Source: Hydractinia symbiolongicarpus (Eukaryota; Cnidaria; Hydrozoa; Anthoathecata; Hydractiniidae). Taken from it: DNA of 64,000 nt. The DNA lies in assembly GCF_029227915.1 (NCBI RefSeq), contig NC_079876.1, forward strand, positions 29,115,828 to 29,179,827, read 5' to 3'. Shown one piece after another: positions 1-11,536 of the stretch (its first letter is position 1; the number at the start of each line of letters is the position of its first letter). Made by a program: the position numbers and the translations under genes. Below the pieces are notes generated by a model, which was given only the letters and a program-made list of their open reading frames with translations, searched no databases and was not told the origin of the DNA.

Positions 1-1104
1 ACTAAAGGACCCCAATTTAAACATAATTTTCATCATATTGATTTTACTTCGCTGGTCAAAAAATGTTGCATTTCATGGGTATTTAAATTTCGTAGCTTTT
101 TGGTGTAAAAAAGTCTTTTTACAAAGAAAAATCACAAAAGTACAATTTTTGTGAGTTGAGCGACACTCTTCGATTATTCCAAGGATCCTTGGGCTTTTTT
201 CTCTTTTTGATGACGCCTTCCCTGCATAAGGAAGAAACAAAGAAACCTGAGATCAAAAGTTGCTTAGGTGCATAAAATTAAACTTTTTACATCCTTATCT
301 GCAAAATATTCAAAATAATTTCACAAACAAACGTGTATTTTCTTGTCTCATAATGCTTGGAAAAAAAGTGAAAAATAAAAAAAAAAGATTTTGCAAGCAT
401 ACTTTCACAAAGAAGACTCTGCGAAGAGATTCTTTGATGACTACCTAAAGAAAGTCAATGGCTTTTAAGGGACTCAAAAAAAGACTCTGAAGAGTAGTTC
501 TCTCTTATTTCTTTTTTTTGAGGTTTTGTTGTCTCAAGAGTACTTACTACACAAGATATTATAAGGTTTTCTGAGAATGGGCGACTTGAATTTCAAACGA
601 GGACTATTGTTTACGACTGATGCGAATCCAAAAAACAGAACAACTGTTAGAAACGTCTTCTCAAAGAACCCTCAAACTGCGGTATAATTTATTAGTGCAT
701 CGCAACTAAATTCTTCTTTAAATCCACATTTTATATACAATTTAACTTATCTTGCTCTAAATGTACCCGCCCTTTATAAAAGATGTCCCGCCTCAGACCC
801 GCCCTGTATAAAAAGTGTCCAACCTTAACCGGAAAGATTTTACAACCTATAATCAGACACTCTATCAAAGAGGCGCTTTATGTATATAGAATATTTTCAA
901 ATTATCTGTTAACCAAGCCAGCTGATTGCGATTCATTTGAATAGATTCCTTCGGTCACTTCTCTTCCGCCGTATTAAAATGGTTTTTCGTCCAGACTTGT
1001 TTTGGATTTAACGCTATTTGATGATTGAAATTTGATGAAAGGGCCAAGCGATAGGGGTTTTACAACCGTTATACCCGTATATGATTTCTGTAACTTTTTT
1101 TCGG

Positions 1105-1413
1105 ATGGAGCAACAAATCCAACGTGGAAGCGACGACGAGCAACGTAATGACATTAAATTACTTTGCAGATATATCAAAAGTAAGGGCAGTGCCGAAGAA
1201 AGCAATTTAAGTCCTCGAATTTTGGGGATTACTGTTTTTCTGTATGTCAGTTGTTCAAAACATCCCAAATTTCTCTTCCCACTCGTTACTATTTCCTACA
1301 AAAATATTGCCACTGGATCACATGCAAATAATTCCTTCGTCATTGTGGCAGGTGAGCCTAAGTTAGATAATGTCTTAAGTAGATTTGTGCCGACAAATCC
1401 CGGACAGTATTAA
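1105..1413 (+). other. Short open frame inside repeat copy 1, doubtful coding
   Basis: The frame from the second ATG (MEQQIQRGSDDEQRND...) is locally richer in GC than its surroundings and is open to 1413. The same frame is present in copy 2, where the first 70 or so codons match before an indel changes the end. A GTAAGG donor-like site follows IKLLCRYIK, so it could be a captured 5' exon fragment. It resembles no family I recognise, and its conservation may only reflect the recent duplication. Confidence 0.2.
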
Positions 1414-2110
1414 TCCTGTGGTAAATCCACGGGGTCCTCCGTCTCTAAATTACACGCTATTTTGTGTGCCCGTTGCACGGGAATTTTCTTGGGAACAGAC
1501 AGACAAAATACGGCCATTCTTTTAGACTAGTCGCTAACCCGTGGAAAAATCAACGGGGTCACCTGTCCTTTATATGTGGCATTTAGTGTTGCTCTAACAG
1601 CACGCGGTAACCCTTTTGAACAAACAGACGGCTATTATAATAGTGAAGTCGTTAGAATCCACGGGGTCGCCCGTCCTTTATATATCACATTTCGTGTTTC
1701 CGTTATGGGACGCGGTAACCTTTTTGAACAGACAGACGGAATACGGCTATTATAATAGAGACTAGTCGTTAGCCTGTGGAAAAATCAACAGGTTCGCCCG
1801 TCCTTTAAATTAACTCGTCGCAACAAAGTGGACAAAAAATATATCGCATTTGGTACTGGTGTGCATTATAAAAAATTTCGTGATTCCGTTGCGGGATGCG
1901 GCTCTTACGGACACACAGAAAAAATACGGCTATTATTAAAGAGACTAGTTTTTACCCCGTGGAAAAATCCACGGGTTCGCCCGTCCTTCAAATTTATATG
2001 TCGCAACAAAATATATATATTGCATTTGATATTCGTGTTTCCGTAGCACATCTATCTAACTCAGCGGGGGGTCCGCGCAGAGACACAGACAGACGGAATA
2101 CGACTATTAT
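1405..2110. repeat. Tandem array of hairpin units in repeat copy 1
   Basis: About five diverged units of two sizes (about 120 and 172 bp) are present. Each carries the motif CCCGTGGA-n-TCCACGGG or a variant (near 1420, 1530, 1652, 1774, 1950), then GCCCGTCCTTTATAT, then a run such as CAGACAGACGGAATACGGC and TATTATAATAGAGACTAG. Units begin TC and end CTAG, which recalls Helitron/Helentron termini. No Rep/helicase coding is seen, so this assignment is only a suggestion. Confidence 0.75.
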
Positions 2111-3648
2111 TAAAGAGAAAGTTTTTGTTTTTTATAAACCTTTACATTTTAAATTTGTTGTTGTCGATACAACTTCTATTAGTTTCATCAAGAGAGCATT
2201 GAATTTTACCGCCACGATAATTAGAATACCGGTTACCGAAGCATTATCTGCGAAGTATGCGGTGAGCGGCTGTTTAAAGGGGCTACGGAACGACTGTTGG
2301 TTTTCGACTTTAGTGACTTACACGAAAGTCGAGCTAATAGCGGTGGAAAACAAAAATGGCTATTTTTCCGGCATGTATGTAATTTACAGACTCAAACATA
2401 TAGATATATCTATAATTTTTATATTCTTCAGCCTTGGTCATGTTTTTATCCAGAATGAGTCTTGCTGAAATATTTTTTTGCAATATACTTTTCGAAAAAA
2501 AATATCGAACCTGCTAGCAAAGTGCGCTGGTCTGTTCATTGCGCAAAACGCGTTAGCCGGATTTTTAATATGTGCGTGGGATATACGGAATGTGAGCATT
2601 TTAACCGGTTCGTAGCCCCTTTAAGTGTAGCCAGCTTTGTCCCTAAAGTCTTGTGGCTCGGCCGTCATTAACTACATCAACAAGGCGAAATGACCTGGGA
2701 ACAAGGTTGAAGTATAGCAACTGATTAAGAAAATGAAGGCGTGGGGACTCAGTTAAAGTTTAAACCCACTGAATAAGTGAGAACGATGAAGTTTGGAGCG
2801 ACTGGTTACGTGTAGAGCAAAAAAGACAAAATGTTTACACGGTTGTACTCAAGAGTGGTCAAATGCACTATGAACTGCAAAAACGTGGTTTCTGTCCCTG
2901 TATTTACCCATAGAAGATTCTGTGCTTCATTAAATAAAAGTTGCTATTAAATGGTACGTGATGTAGTAGGCAGATGGATAAATAGGTTTTCCTGCTATGA
3001 GATCTTATTTTATTGAGTGACTATTATTCACATTCATTTTTAAATATAGTAATAGTATTTACTATCAGGTTTATTTTATTATTATCTGTTTTAGTTCTAT
3101 CGTGATAGAGTACATTCTTTTGTGGTAAGTTATTTATTTCTTTCACGTTTTCTTGTATTATCAGATCACCCCTTGATGCGCGTGTTCCACGTTTCCACCA
3201 CGGTCCCTCTGCCTTGTTTGATATTCGCTACTCCTAAACTGTACATCACGTCACTTACTCGAGACGCAATGGTTCTCTCAACCAAATAAAATCTTAGCAT
3301 TGCGAGTGCCCTTTAACTAACAATTATACATACATATAATCACGTGACTTAGTCTTTTTTAGCAATAAAAAAGAATATTTTTTCCCTTTCCTTATTAACC
3401 TCGCTAATCACCCAAGTATTTTGTTTACTAAATCTGTTAAGTATTGCCAACAAAAAAATCGACAAAGAATTATAAAGAGGTAACCTTTTGTTATAAACAG
3501 ACCCTTCATAATGACCGACCGCTTACGCCAGGTCGGTTTGCTTTGATTCTATCATGGATCAATTTCACTATCCGAGCAGAATGCGGGCCTGTGCGTCTGG
3601 TGAAGCTCTTGTTTCTTAGGTCATCCCTATACCCAAACAACATCCTTT
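2110..3648. other. Non-array part of repeat copy 1, no gene seen
   Basis: There is a 190-codon open frame across 1896-2468, but its N-terminal third runs through the hairpin array and the equivalent region in copy 2 has offsetting frameshifts. It shows no domain I recognise, so I do not call it a gene. The remainder is plain AT-rich sequence shared with copy 2. Confidence 0.5.
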
Positions 3649-4467
3649 TTGATCGTAACTTTCAACTTGCACTTGAAGCACTTAAAGAATAGAAATATTT
3701 ACAATATTAGGTAATTTGTTCTACCTTTTAATAAAGAACTTAGGGATAAGAATCATTTTTAGTATTGACCTCTTTAAATGAGTTTGGCATAATTAGGAAA
3801 TTCGGGAAAGGTCTATTTTGTCCTTAAAATGAAAAATGCTACTAACTTTATTATTACAACTAAGACTTGCACATAAATTAGTGAAACCTTTTCTGCGAAG
3901 TTTTAATGACTTTGTTCCACAAAAGGACCAGAAATTTCACAAAATTTTATAACAATCCTTATGACTATAAAATAAAGTATTTAGTTGTTTAAAATAAATG
4001 AAGAAGGAATACTTTTTAGTTGTTTTCATAAAACTCAATGTTACAATCCTAAAAAATAAAAAAATAACAGTTTTAACAACAACGTTTAAACACAGCGATT
4101 ATAATTAGCAAACCTGGTAACTTTTTGCATGAAAGGACCTCTCACATCAAAAACAAATTATATTTTAGAGATCTGTTTAAATAAAGGGAACTCAAACCAG
4201 TTTGCAGTGTATATTGTCTGGTTACATGAGTTCTTACACTTCCGACAAAATTCACTTCCGGTGGTATATTGACCAAATTTTAATCTCAATCTGGTTCACC
4301 TTGAAGTTAAATGCGGTTTTTAATCAAGGCGCATGCCTGGCAAAGTCAAAGATTCTACTCTAAAAATTAACCTTAAACCTTGAAGTGTAACATGGCGTAA
4401 CAGTGTCACATTTAACTGCAGCGTTTCACTTTCCCATAATTTCACTTCGTATAAATGACTTCTCAAT
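3649..4467. other. Unique spacer downstream of the GPCR gene
   Basis: This AT-rich sequence lies between the end of repeat copy 1 and the GPCR stop codon. It presumably includes the receptor's 3' untranslated region, read on the minus strand. I see no further gene or clear repeat. Confidence 0.4.
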
Positions 4468-6585
4468 TTACTTTAATTTTGTCATTCTTTGTACGTTTTT
4501 CTCAATTCTTCTCATTCTCTCTGTTTGAAACGAGTGCGAACTGTTTCTACTTGATCTGAAAAAAATAACAAATACTTTATATCCATTCAACAAGAACAAT
4601 TCAATGAAATTTAGCACCAATAATGTATACATTATCACAAAGTCTTTCATGTAATATTCCGTCTGACTGTAATAGATACCGGCCATTACACCAATTGCAA
4701 TGAAGCAGGTAAAAGATGAAAACGTGATGTAAATAGTTTCTCGAAAACTTTCTGGAAATCTTCTGGCTCTGAAACCTTGTACCGAGTTGATGAAAAGTAG
4801 GATTACGGCATATGCTAATTGGACATGGGTGTGTAATTCTGAATTGCAAAAATGTCGTCTTTGCATTGTTTTGAAATCATGTTGGATTTCAGCTTTTGGT
4901 TTTTCATATTGAAAAGAGACCAATAACAGGCAGCAATCGATTAGGATGGATAGAAATATACCAATGTATTGTACAGCTGAGGTTTGAAGGATTTCCATGC
5001 GATTCATTCTAAGTTTGGCTTGAAAAATCTGTAGTAATCTCTGTGTTTTGCTTAAAGTTGCTGATAAGATCAAAGACAGAAATATTCCAATGACAACTGG
5101 TCGACACATGCAAACGGTATCTGTAGGCTTCCCGATGTACATAAAGGGTACGACACAAATTTGGGTAGCTTGAGAAAGTAACTGCACCGATGTCATTACT
5201 ATATTGCTTGCAACGACTACAGGTGTTCTACGATATCGAAGAAATACCATTGTTACGGCGATTACACAAAGGAGCGATAACATCGAAACGATTAAAAGAA
5301 TATGTGTCATTTTATCTCCATATTGGATAAAAACGTCTCGAAAGGGATCCTCACAAGAGGTTTTTAAAGCGTTAGCTTTTCTATTACTTTCACAAGGCCG
5401 ACATTTTGCATCTCCTTTTGTTTCCTTGATGAAATTTCCTTTGCATCTTCTGCAATACCATCCATAACTCTGTTTCCATATATCATCCGCATGATTGCCA
5501 TACCGCAGCTCCTCTCCCATACCGCAATTCGGCTTTACACATGTTGGATTGTACTTTGTATGGTTTTTTAATGTCTTCGTCAAAGCTATGGAACGCTTTT
5601 TTAATTCTGTTTCATATGTGAAGTCTGAATCACCGTGACGAACCATCTCAGTTATAAATTGAGTAAAATAGATTAGGAAATAAGCTTCTGTATTTTCAAC
5701 GAGAATGTTTTTAATGTTGGAACAGTTTGTTTTAAAAGTGCGGTGTATTCCAGCAAAACGGAGAGTATTATTCTTGCAAAACCGTTTGAGATTGTATGTC
5801 AAGAACACTGTCGCCATAGGATGCCTGCCTATTTTTAAAAAATCATTTTCCATTAACGCAATGTATCTTAATTCTCCAGTAATAAAAACTAACCGAAGTC
5901 TTTCATCTCTCTCAATGTGCTTTACAACCTCCTGGAACTCTTTTTCAGATTTGATGTTCGCCCCTTTGATACAAATATTTTTCATATTTTTATAAGGTTC
6001 TATAGTGTCATCATATACACTGCATTGTTGATCATTGAAGCAGTAATTTAGAAACGAGACCAACGATACGTTTGCCATTTCCATGCTGTTTATCACATTC
6101 TCAACACCATAGATCACTGAAAGATCGTAACTAAACACGAATTTTTCTTGTTCTGTCAACAAACGAGGGTAAATATGGTTAGATGTGAATGACAACAAGA
6201 ATATATCGAAAGGCAAGAGAATAGCTGCAGTTAGTCTGGTCATGTCCGAAGAAAGATACGTAACAATACCTATAGGTTTTTCAGTATTATTATGAAGAAG
6301 AATGTCTAAGAGGATTTCTTGAACTACCGTTTCACTATTACAGACATCAATAGCAACAATACCAGCTTGATCAATGCCATTAACCATATTCAGCAACAGT
6401 AGCACCCGTAGCATGGAGTCTAAATTAACCGAGTCTTGGTTCTCAGTACTTGTTAGAGATATCAAAGCAATGACTTTCTTTGTCGAGTTTATACGTCGCC
6501 CATTGAACTGCTCCTTACAATCTGTCCGTACTGCAGGAAGGAGATACAAGACACTTACAGAGAAGATGAAGACTGCTAGATACAT
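4468..6585 (-). CDS. Class C (metabotropic glutamate-like) G-protein-coupled receptor, intronless
   Basis: A 705-residue frame with no intron. A signal peptide is visible at residues 1-21 (MYLAVFIFSVSVLYLLPAVR). Residues 22-370 fit a periplasmic-binding-like ligand domain. A Cys-rich linker follows at about 376-411 (WYCRRCKGNFIKETKGDAKC, then CRPCE and SCEDPF), matching the end of the NCD3G nine-cysteine domain. Seven hydrophobic helices lie near 427-449, 456-481, 491-512, 535-557, 586-604, 617-640 and 648-672, with a short 33-residue tail. Class C marks are Cys at the top of TM3 (CMCRP), Cys in loop 2 (RRHFCNSE) and the loop-3 motif FRARRFPESFRE, like the FKTRK-PENFNE of mGluRs. The TM7 motif usually PKxY reads YKVF here. 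It is shorter than typical mGluRs (about 850-900). The ligand cannot be inferred. Two recent direct repeats flank it. Confidence 0.93.
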   Translation of the reverse strand: MYLAVFIFSVSVLYLLPAVRTDCKEQFNGRRINSTKKVIALISLTSTENQDSVNLDSMLRVLLLLNMVNGIDQAGIVAIDVCNSETVVQEILLDILLHNNTEKPIGIVTYLSSDMTRLTAAILLPFDIFLLSFTSNHIYPRLLTEQEKFVFSYDLSVIYGVENVINSMEMANVSLVSFLNYCFNDQQCSVYDDTIEPYKNMKNICIKGANIKSEKEFQEVVKHIERDERLRLVFITGELRYIALMENDFLKIGRHPMATVFLTYNLKRFCKNNTLRFAGIHRTFKTNCSNIKNILVENTEAYFLIYFTQFITEMVRHGDSDFTYETELKKRSIALTKTLKNHTKYNPTCVKPNCGMGEELRYGNHADDIWKQSYGWYCRRCKGNFIKETKGDAKCRPCESNRKANALKTSCEDPFRDVFIQYGDKMTHILLIVSMLSLLCVIAVTMVFLRYRRTPVVVASNIVMTSVQLLSQATQICVVPFMYIGKPTDTVCMCRPVVIGIFLSLILSATLSKTQRLLQIFQAKLRMNRMEILQTSAVQYIGIFLSILIDCCLLLVSFQYEKPKAEIQHDFKTMQRRHFCNSELHTHVQLAYAVILLFINSVQGFRARRFPESFRETIYITFSSFTCFIAIGVMAGIYYSQTEYYMKDFVIMYTLLVLNFIELFLLNGYKVFVIFFRSSRNSSHSFQTERMRRIEKNVQRMTKLK

Positions 6586-7189
6586 ATCAGATCTACTTAG
6601 TTGATGAGATGGCAGCTTGGTAACGTATCAAACTAAAATCTAGGTAATGTATTACCAAGGCACGTAGAACAGTCACGTACAATGAATGTTAAAATTTCCA
6701 AAGAATGAGCTTTTTATAAGCAGCTGCTAATAAATATTCTGTAATGAAAAAAGATTTGGAACTTTATCACTGCCCCTATCAAAGAAGGTTGTGTTTCCCT
6801 TGCAAAAAAAAGTAGCTGGTGGAATGTTAATTTGAGACAGGACGCAGCAATTAGTTTAAGTACTAAAGTTAAATAAAAATTGGATATTTTAATGAAGATG
6901 TGAATTATTAAATACTTAATTAGCATAATTACTATAGTATGGGAAAATTCCCATGCCTAACAATTGCTTTGCCCTTTGAGTGATAGCTAAGGACAAATCA
7001 GAATTTTTATATGATTAAAATAAAAATCCAAGGTTTGGTGGGTTGTCGGCATTATTCATCGCATCCTATGGAGAAATATGAAAGACTTACTAAGTGCTAA
7101 GTGCTATATTCAACATGTTGAATTTAGTTAAAAATATCAAGCCCTTTTTTAAAATGTTCCCCCCAAACCACCATAAATATATGATATGA
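6586..7189. other. Unique spacer, presumed 5' region of the GPCR
   Basis: About 600 bp of AT-rich sequence lies between the GPCR start and repeat copy 2. It should contain the receptor's promoter and 5' untranslated region on the minus strand. I see no convincing TATA box or initiator and no other coding sequence. Confidence 0.35.
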
Positions 7190-8109
7190 ACTAAAGGACC
7201 CCAATTAAACATAATTTTCATCATATTGATTTTACTTCGCTGGTCGAAAAATGTTGCATTTCATGGGTATTTAAATTTCGTAGCTTTTTGGTGTAAAAAA
7301 GTCTTTTTACAAAGAAAAATCACAAAAGTACAATTTTTGTGAGTTGAGCGACACGCTTCGATTATTTCAAGGATCCTTGGGCTTTTTTCTCTTTTTGATG
7401 CCGCCTTCCCTGCATAAGGAAGAGACAAAGAAACCTGAGATCAAAAGTTGCTTAGGTGCATAAAATTAAACTTTTGGAAGTAATTTTACATCCTTATCTG
7501 CAAAATATTCAAAATAATTTCACAAACAAACGTGTCTTTTCTTGTCTCATAATGCTTGGAAAAAAAAGTGAAAAATAAAAAAAAAAACAGATTTCGAAAG
7601 CATACTTTCACAAAGAAGACTCTGCGAAGAGATCCTTTGATGACTACCTTAAGAAAGTCAATGGCTTTTAAAGGACTGAAAAAATGACTCTGGAAAGTAT
7701 TTCTGTTTTTGAGGTTTTGTTGTCTCAGGAGTACTTACTACACAAGATATTATAAGGTTTTCTGAGAATGGGCGACTTGAATTTTAAACGAGGACTATTG
7801 TTTACGACTGATGCGAATCCAAAAAACAGAACAACTGTTAGAAACGTCTTCTCAAAGCACCCTCAAACTGCGGTATAATTTATTAGTGCATCGCAACTAA
7901 ATTCTTCTTTAAATCCACATTTTTTATACAATTTAACTTATCTTGCTCTAAATGTACCCGCCCTTTATAAAAGATGTCCCGCCTCAGACCCGCCCTGTAT
8001 AAAAAGTGTCCAACCTTAACCGGAAAGATTTTACAACCTATAATCAGACACTCTATCAAAGAGGCGCTTTATGTATATAGAATATTTTCAAATTATCTGT
8101 AAACCAAGC

Positions 8110-8145
8110 CAGCTGATTGCGATTCATTTGAATCGCAATCAGCTG
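8110..8145. repeat. Perfect 17-bp-arm palindrome at an indel junction
   Basis: CAGCTGATTGCGATTCA, a TT spacer, then its exact reverse complement. Repeat copy 1 contains only the left arm (near 921-943). The right arm is the first part of the 694-bp segment present only in copy 2. Confidence 0.9.
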
Positions 8146-8827
8146 ATTTAAAAAGTAAAAAATATAATACAAATACAAATAGTGAATAGTTAACAGAAAA
8201 TAATACGTATAATTTAATGCTTTTTTTGAAAATAATTTGCAGATATTTTGATATTTTGAGCAAAGATGTAAGTTTTTTGAGAAATTTTTAAACTTCTTTC
8301 TAAAAAAATGTGAACAGAAACAAGAAGCCTAGGGGCTTTAACTATTTCTAAAACGGAGGTAACATAATACAACAAGAGAGCAAAGTTTACACTAAATAGC
8401 TCAGCATGAAGTCCAATAGATTTTGCTTAAGCATCTTGAGGTATTTCTGTCTCGAAGGTCTGTCAAGGTGTTTAAAAAGAAGATAGATGTCATAAAAATT
8501 GTTGTTGTTAACATTATCCTTACGCTGACATAAACATTCTCATATAGAGTTTGAGTTTCTTGCACTCAATATTAAAGCCTTATTTGGGCCCCGGAGATTT
8601 TTTAAACCAAACAAATAGTTGAGTATTGCAATATTGTGATTGTCCTCGGCTCGCTTTTGAAGTCATTTTTTATAGAAGAAAATAATGAAATTCTATATTT
8701 TTTGTGTAAATATGTTTTGTTTGGTTCAATCATAACCCTATTAACACCAACTATTTTTGGTCTAGTGTAGCATGCTCATGCTTAGGCGATAAAACTTAGC
8801 AAGTTTGTAGAAAGTCTTGATACGAAT
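8134..8827. mobile_element. 694-bp segment present only in repeat copy 2
   Basis: Copy 1 reads directly from ...TTCATTTGAAT into AGATTCC, while copy 2 has 694 extra bases here, with GAAT at both edges. The extra block starts with an inverted copy of its left flank. It could be an insertion (MITE-like or template switch) in copy 2, or a deletion between GAAT repeats in copy 1. No open reading frame of note is present. Confidence 0.6.
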
Positions 8828-9006
8828 AGATTCCTTCGGTCACTTCTCTTCCGCCGTATTAAAATGGTTTTTCGTCCAGACTTGTTTTGGATTTAACCCT
8901 ATTTGATGATTAGGTCTCTCGCAGTGCGCTAGTTATATGAAAGGGCCAAGCGATAGGGGTTTTACAACCGCTATACCCGTATATGATTTCTGTAACTTTT
9001 TTTCGG

Positions 9007-9270
9007 ATGGAGCAACAAATCCAACGTGGAAGCGACGACGAGCAACGTAATGACATTAAATTACTTTGCAGATATATTAAAAGTAAGGGCAGTGCCGAAG
9101 AAAGCAATTTAAGTCCTCGAATTTTGGGGATTACTGTTTTTCTGTATGTCAGTTGTTCAAAACATCCCAAATTTCTCTTCCCACTCGTTACTATTTCCTA
9201 CAAAAATATTGCCACTGGAAATCACATGCAAATAATTCCTTCGTCATTGTGGCAGGTGAGCCTAAGTTAG
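9007..9270 (+). other. Copy-2 counterpart of the short open frame at 1105
   Basis: It carries the same MEQQIQRG... frame as copy 1 over about 70 codons. An insertion near 9220 (GGAAATCACATG against GGATCACATG) shifts the frame and gives a different, shorter end. That argues against a maintained protein. Confidence 0.18.
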
Positions 9271-9311
9271 ATAATGTCTTAAGTAGATTTGTGCCGACAA
9301 ATCCCGGACAG

Positions 9312-10350
9312 TATTAATCCTGGGGTAAATCCACGGGGTCCTCCGTCTCTAAATTACACGCTATTTTGTGTGCCCGTTGCACAGGACTTTTCTTGGGAAC
9401 AGACAGACAAAATACGGCCATTCTTTTAGACTAGTCGCTAACCCGTGGAAAAATCAACGGGGTCACCTGTCCTTTATATGTGGCATTTAGTGTTGCTCTA
9501 ACAGCACGCGGTAACCCTTTTGAACAAACAGACGGCTATTATAATAGAGAAGTCGTTAGAATCCACGGGGTCGCCCGTCTATATCACATTTCGTGTTTCC
9601 GTTATGGGACGCGGTAACCCTTTTGAACAGACAGACGGAATACGGCTATTATAATAGAGACTAGTCGTTGCCCGTGGAAAAATCCACGGGTTCGCCCGTC
9701 CTTTATATTTACCCAACGCAACAAAGCGGATAAAAATACATCGCATTTGATATTCGTGTTTCCGTAACATCATTTTATAACTCAGCCGGGGGTCCGCGCA
9801 GAGACAGACAGACGACGGCTATTATTATAAAGAAGTCGTTGCCCGTGGATAAACCCACGGGGTCGCCCGTCCTTTATATTTAGCCGTCGCAACAAAGTGG
9901 ATAAAAATATATCGCATTTGATATTGGTGTTTCCGTAACATCATTTTCTAACTCAGCGGGGGTCCGCGCAGAGACGGACAGACGGAATACGGCTATTATA
10001 ATAGAGACTAGTCGTTAGCCTGTGGAAAAATCAACAGGTTCGCCCGTCCTTTATATTAACTCGTCGCAACAAAGTGGACAAAAAATATATCGCATTTGGT
10101 ATTGGTGTGCATTATAAAAATTTCGTGATTCCGTTGCGGGATGCGGCTCTTACGGACACACAGAAAAAATACGGCTATTATTAAAGAGACTAGTTTTTTA
10201 CCCCGTGGAAAAATCCACGGGTTCGCCCGTCCTTCAAATTTATATTTCGCAACAATATATATATATATTGCATTTGATATTAGTGTTTCCGTAGCACATC
10301 TATCTAACTCAGCGGGGGGGGTCCGCGCAGAGACAGACAGACGGAATACG
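9312..10350. repeat. Tandem array of hairpin units in repeat copy 2
   Basis: This is the same array as in copy 1 but with about seven units (hairpins near 9320, 9440, 9560, 9673, 9842, 10018, 10201). The 9673 unit has the perfect form CCCGTGGAAAAATCCACGGG. The added units probably arose by unequal exchange within the array after the large duplication. Confidence 0.75.
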
Positions 10351-11408
10351 ACTATTATTAAAGAGAAAGTTTTTGTTTTTTATAAACCTTTATATTTTAA
10401 ATTTGTTGTTGTCGATACAACTTCTATTAGTTTCATCAAGAGAGCATTGAATTTTACCGCCACGATAATTAGAATACCGGTTACCGAAGCATTATCTGCG
10501 AAGTATGCGGTGAGCGACTGTTTAAAGGGGCTACGGAACGACTGTTGGTTTTCGACTTTAGTGACTTACACGAAAGTCGAGCTAATAGCGGTGGAAAACA
10601 AAAATGACTATTTTTCCGGCATGTATGTAATTTACAGACTCGAACATATAGATATATCTATAATTTTTATCTTCTTCAGCCTTGGTCATGTTTTTATCCA
10701 GAATGAGTCTTGCTGAAATATTTTTTTGCAATATACTTTTCGAAAAAAAATATCGAACCTGCGAGCAAAGTGCGCTGGTCTGTTCATTGCGCAAAACGCG
10801 TTAGCCGGATTTTTAATATGTGCGTGGGATATACGGAATGTGAGCATTTTAACCGGTTCGTAGCCCCTTTAGGTGTAGCCAGCTTTGTCCCTAAAGTCTT
10901 GTGGCTCGGCCGTCATTAACTACATCAACAAGGCGAAATAACATGGGAACAAGGTTGAAGTATAGCAACTGATTAAGAAAATGAAGGCGTGGGGACTCAG
11001 TTAAAGTTTAAACCCACTGAATAAGTGAGAACGATGAAGTTTGGAGCGACTGGTTACGTGTAGAGCAAAAAAGGACAAAATGTTTACACGGTTGTACTCA
11101 AGAGTGGTCAAATGCGCTATGGACTGCAAAAACGTGGTTTCTGTCCCTGTATTTACCCATAGAAGATTCTGTGCTTCATTAAATAAAAGTTGCTATTAAA
11201 TGGTACGTGATGTAGTAGGCAGATGGATAAATAGGTTTTCCTGCTATGGGATCTTATTTTATTGAGTGACTATTATTCACATTCATTTTTAAATATAGTA
11301 ATAGTATTTACTATCAGGTTTATTTTATTATTATCTGTTTTAGTTCTATCGTGATAGAGTACATTCTTTTGTGGTAAGTATTTTATTTTTTTCACGTTTT
11401 CTTGTATT

Positions 11409-11536
11409 ATTTTTTTTGGGGTATCCTCTGTTTTTAAGGGCCCATTCAAAATATCTTAATGCTTTGTTAAGCATATTACCGACTGTTTGCGCTGTACATA
11501 CACGCTAGCTCGGTCGTCAGTCTAGTTCTCTATTCA
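11409..11536. other. 128-bp segment present only in repeat copy 2
   Basis: Copy 1 joins ...CTTGTATTAT straight to CAGATCACCCC. Copy 2 has about 128 extra bases beginning TTTTTTTGGGGTATCC and ending CTCTATTCATC. No terminal repeats or target-site duplication are evident, so a deletion in copy 1 is as likely as an insertion in copy 2. Confidence 0.6.

Larger units (their letters stand above)
1..3648. repeat. Long direct repeat, copy 1 (left of GPCR gene)
   Basis: The whole segment reappears in the same orientation at 7190-12025 with only scattered substitutions, so the duplication is recent. The left border cannot be judged because the window starts inside it. The right match ends at the motif CATCCTTT near 3648. 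Compared with copy 2 it lacks about 694 bp (at the GAAT near 943), about 128 bp (after the TTGTATTAT near 3160) and roughly two hairpin units in its tandem array. No transposase, polymerase or integrase coding is visible. It may be a non-autonomous element or a segmental duplication. Confidence 0.92.

Noticed and set aside
1896-2468. 190-codon frame in repeat copy 1 and its 191-codon partner at 10141-10716
   Set aside because: The first third lies in the hairpin array and differs between copies through paired frameshifts. There is no domain or splice signal, so it is a chance frame inside a repeat.
4601-6604. Plus- and minus-strand frames overlapping the GPCR gene
   Set aside because: They are shadows of the receptor coding sequence in other frames.
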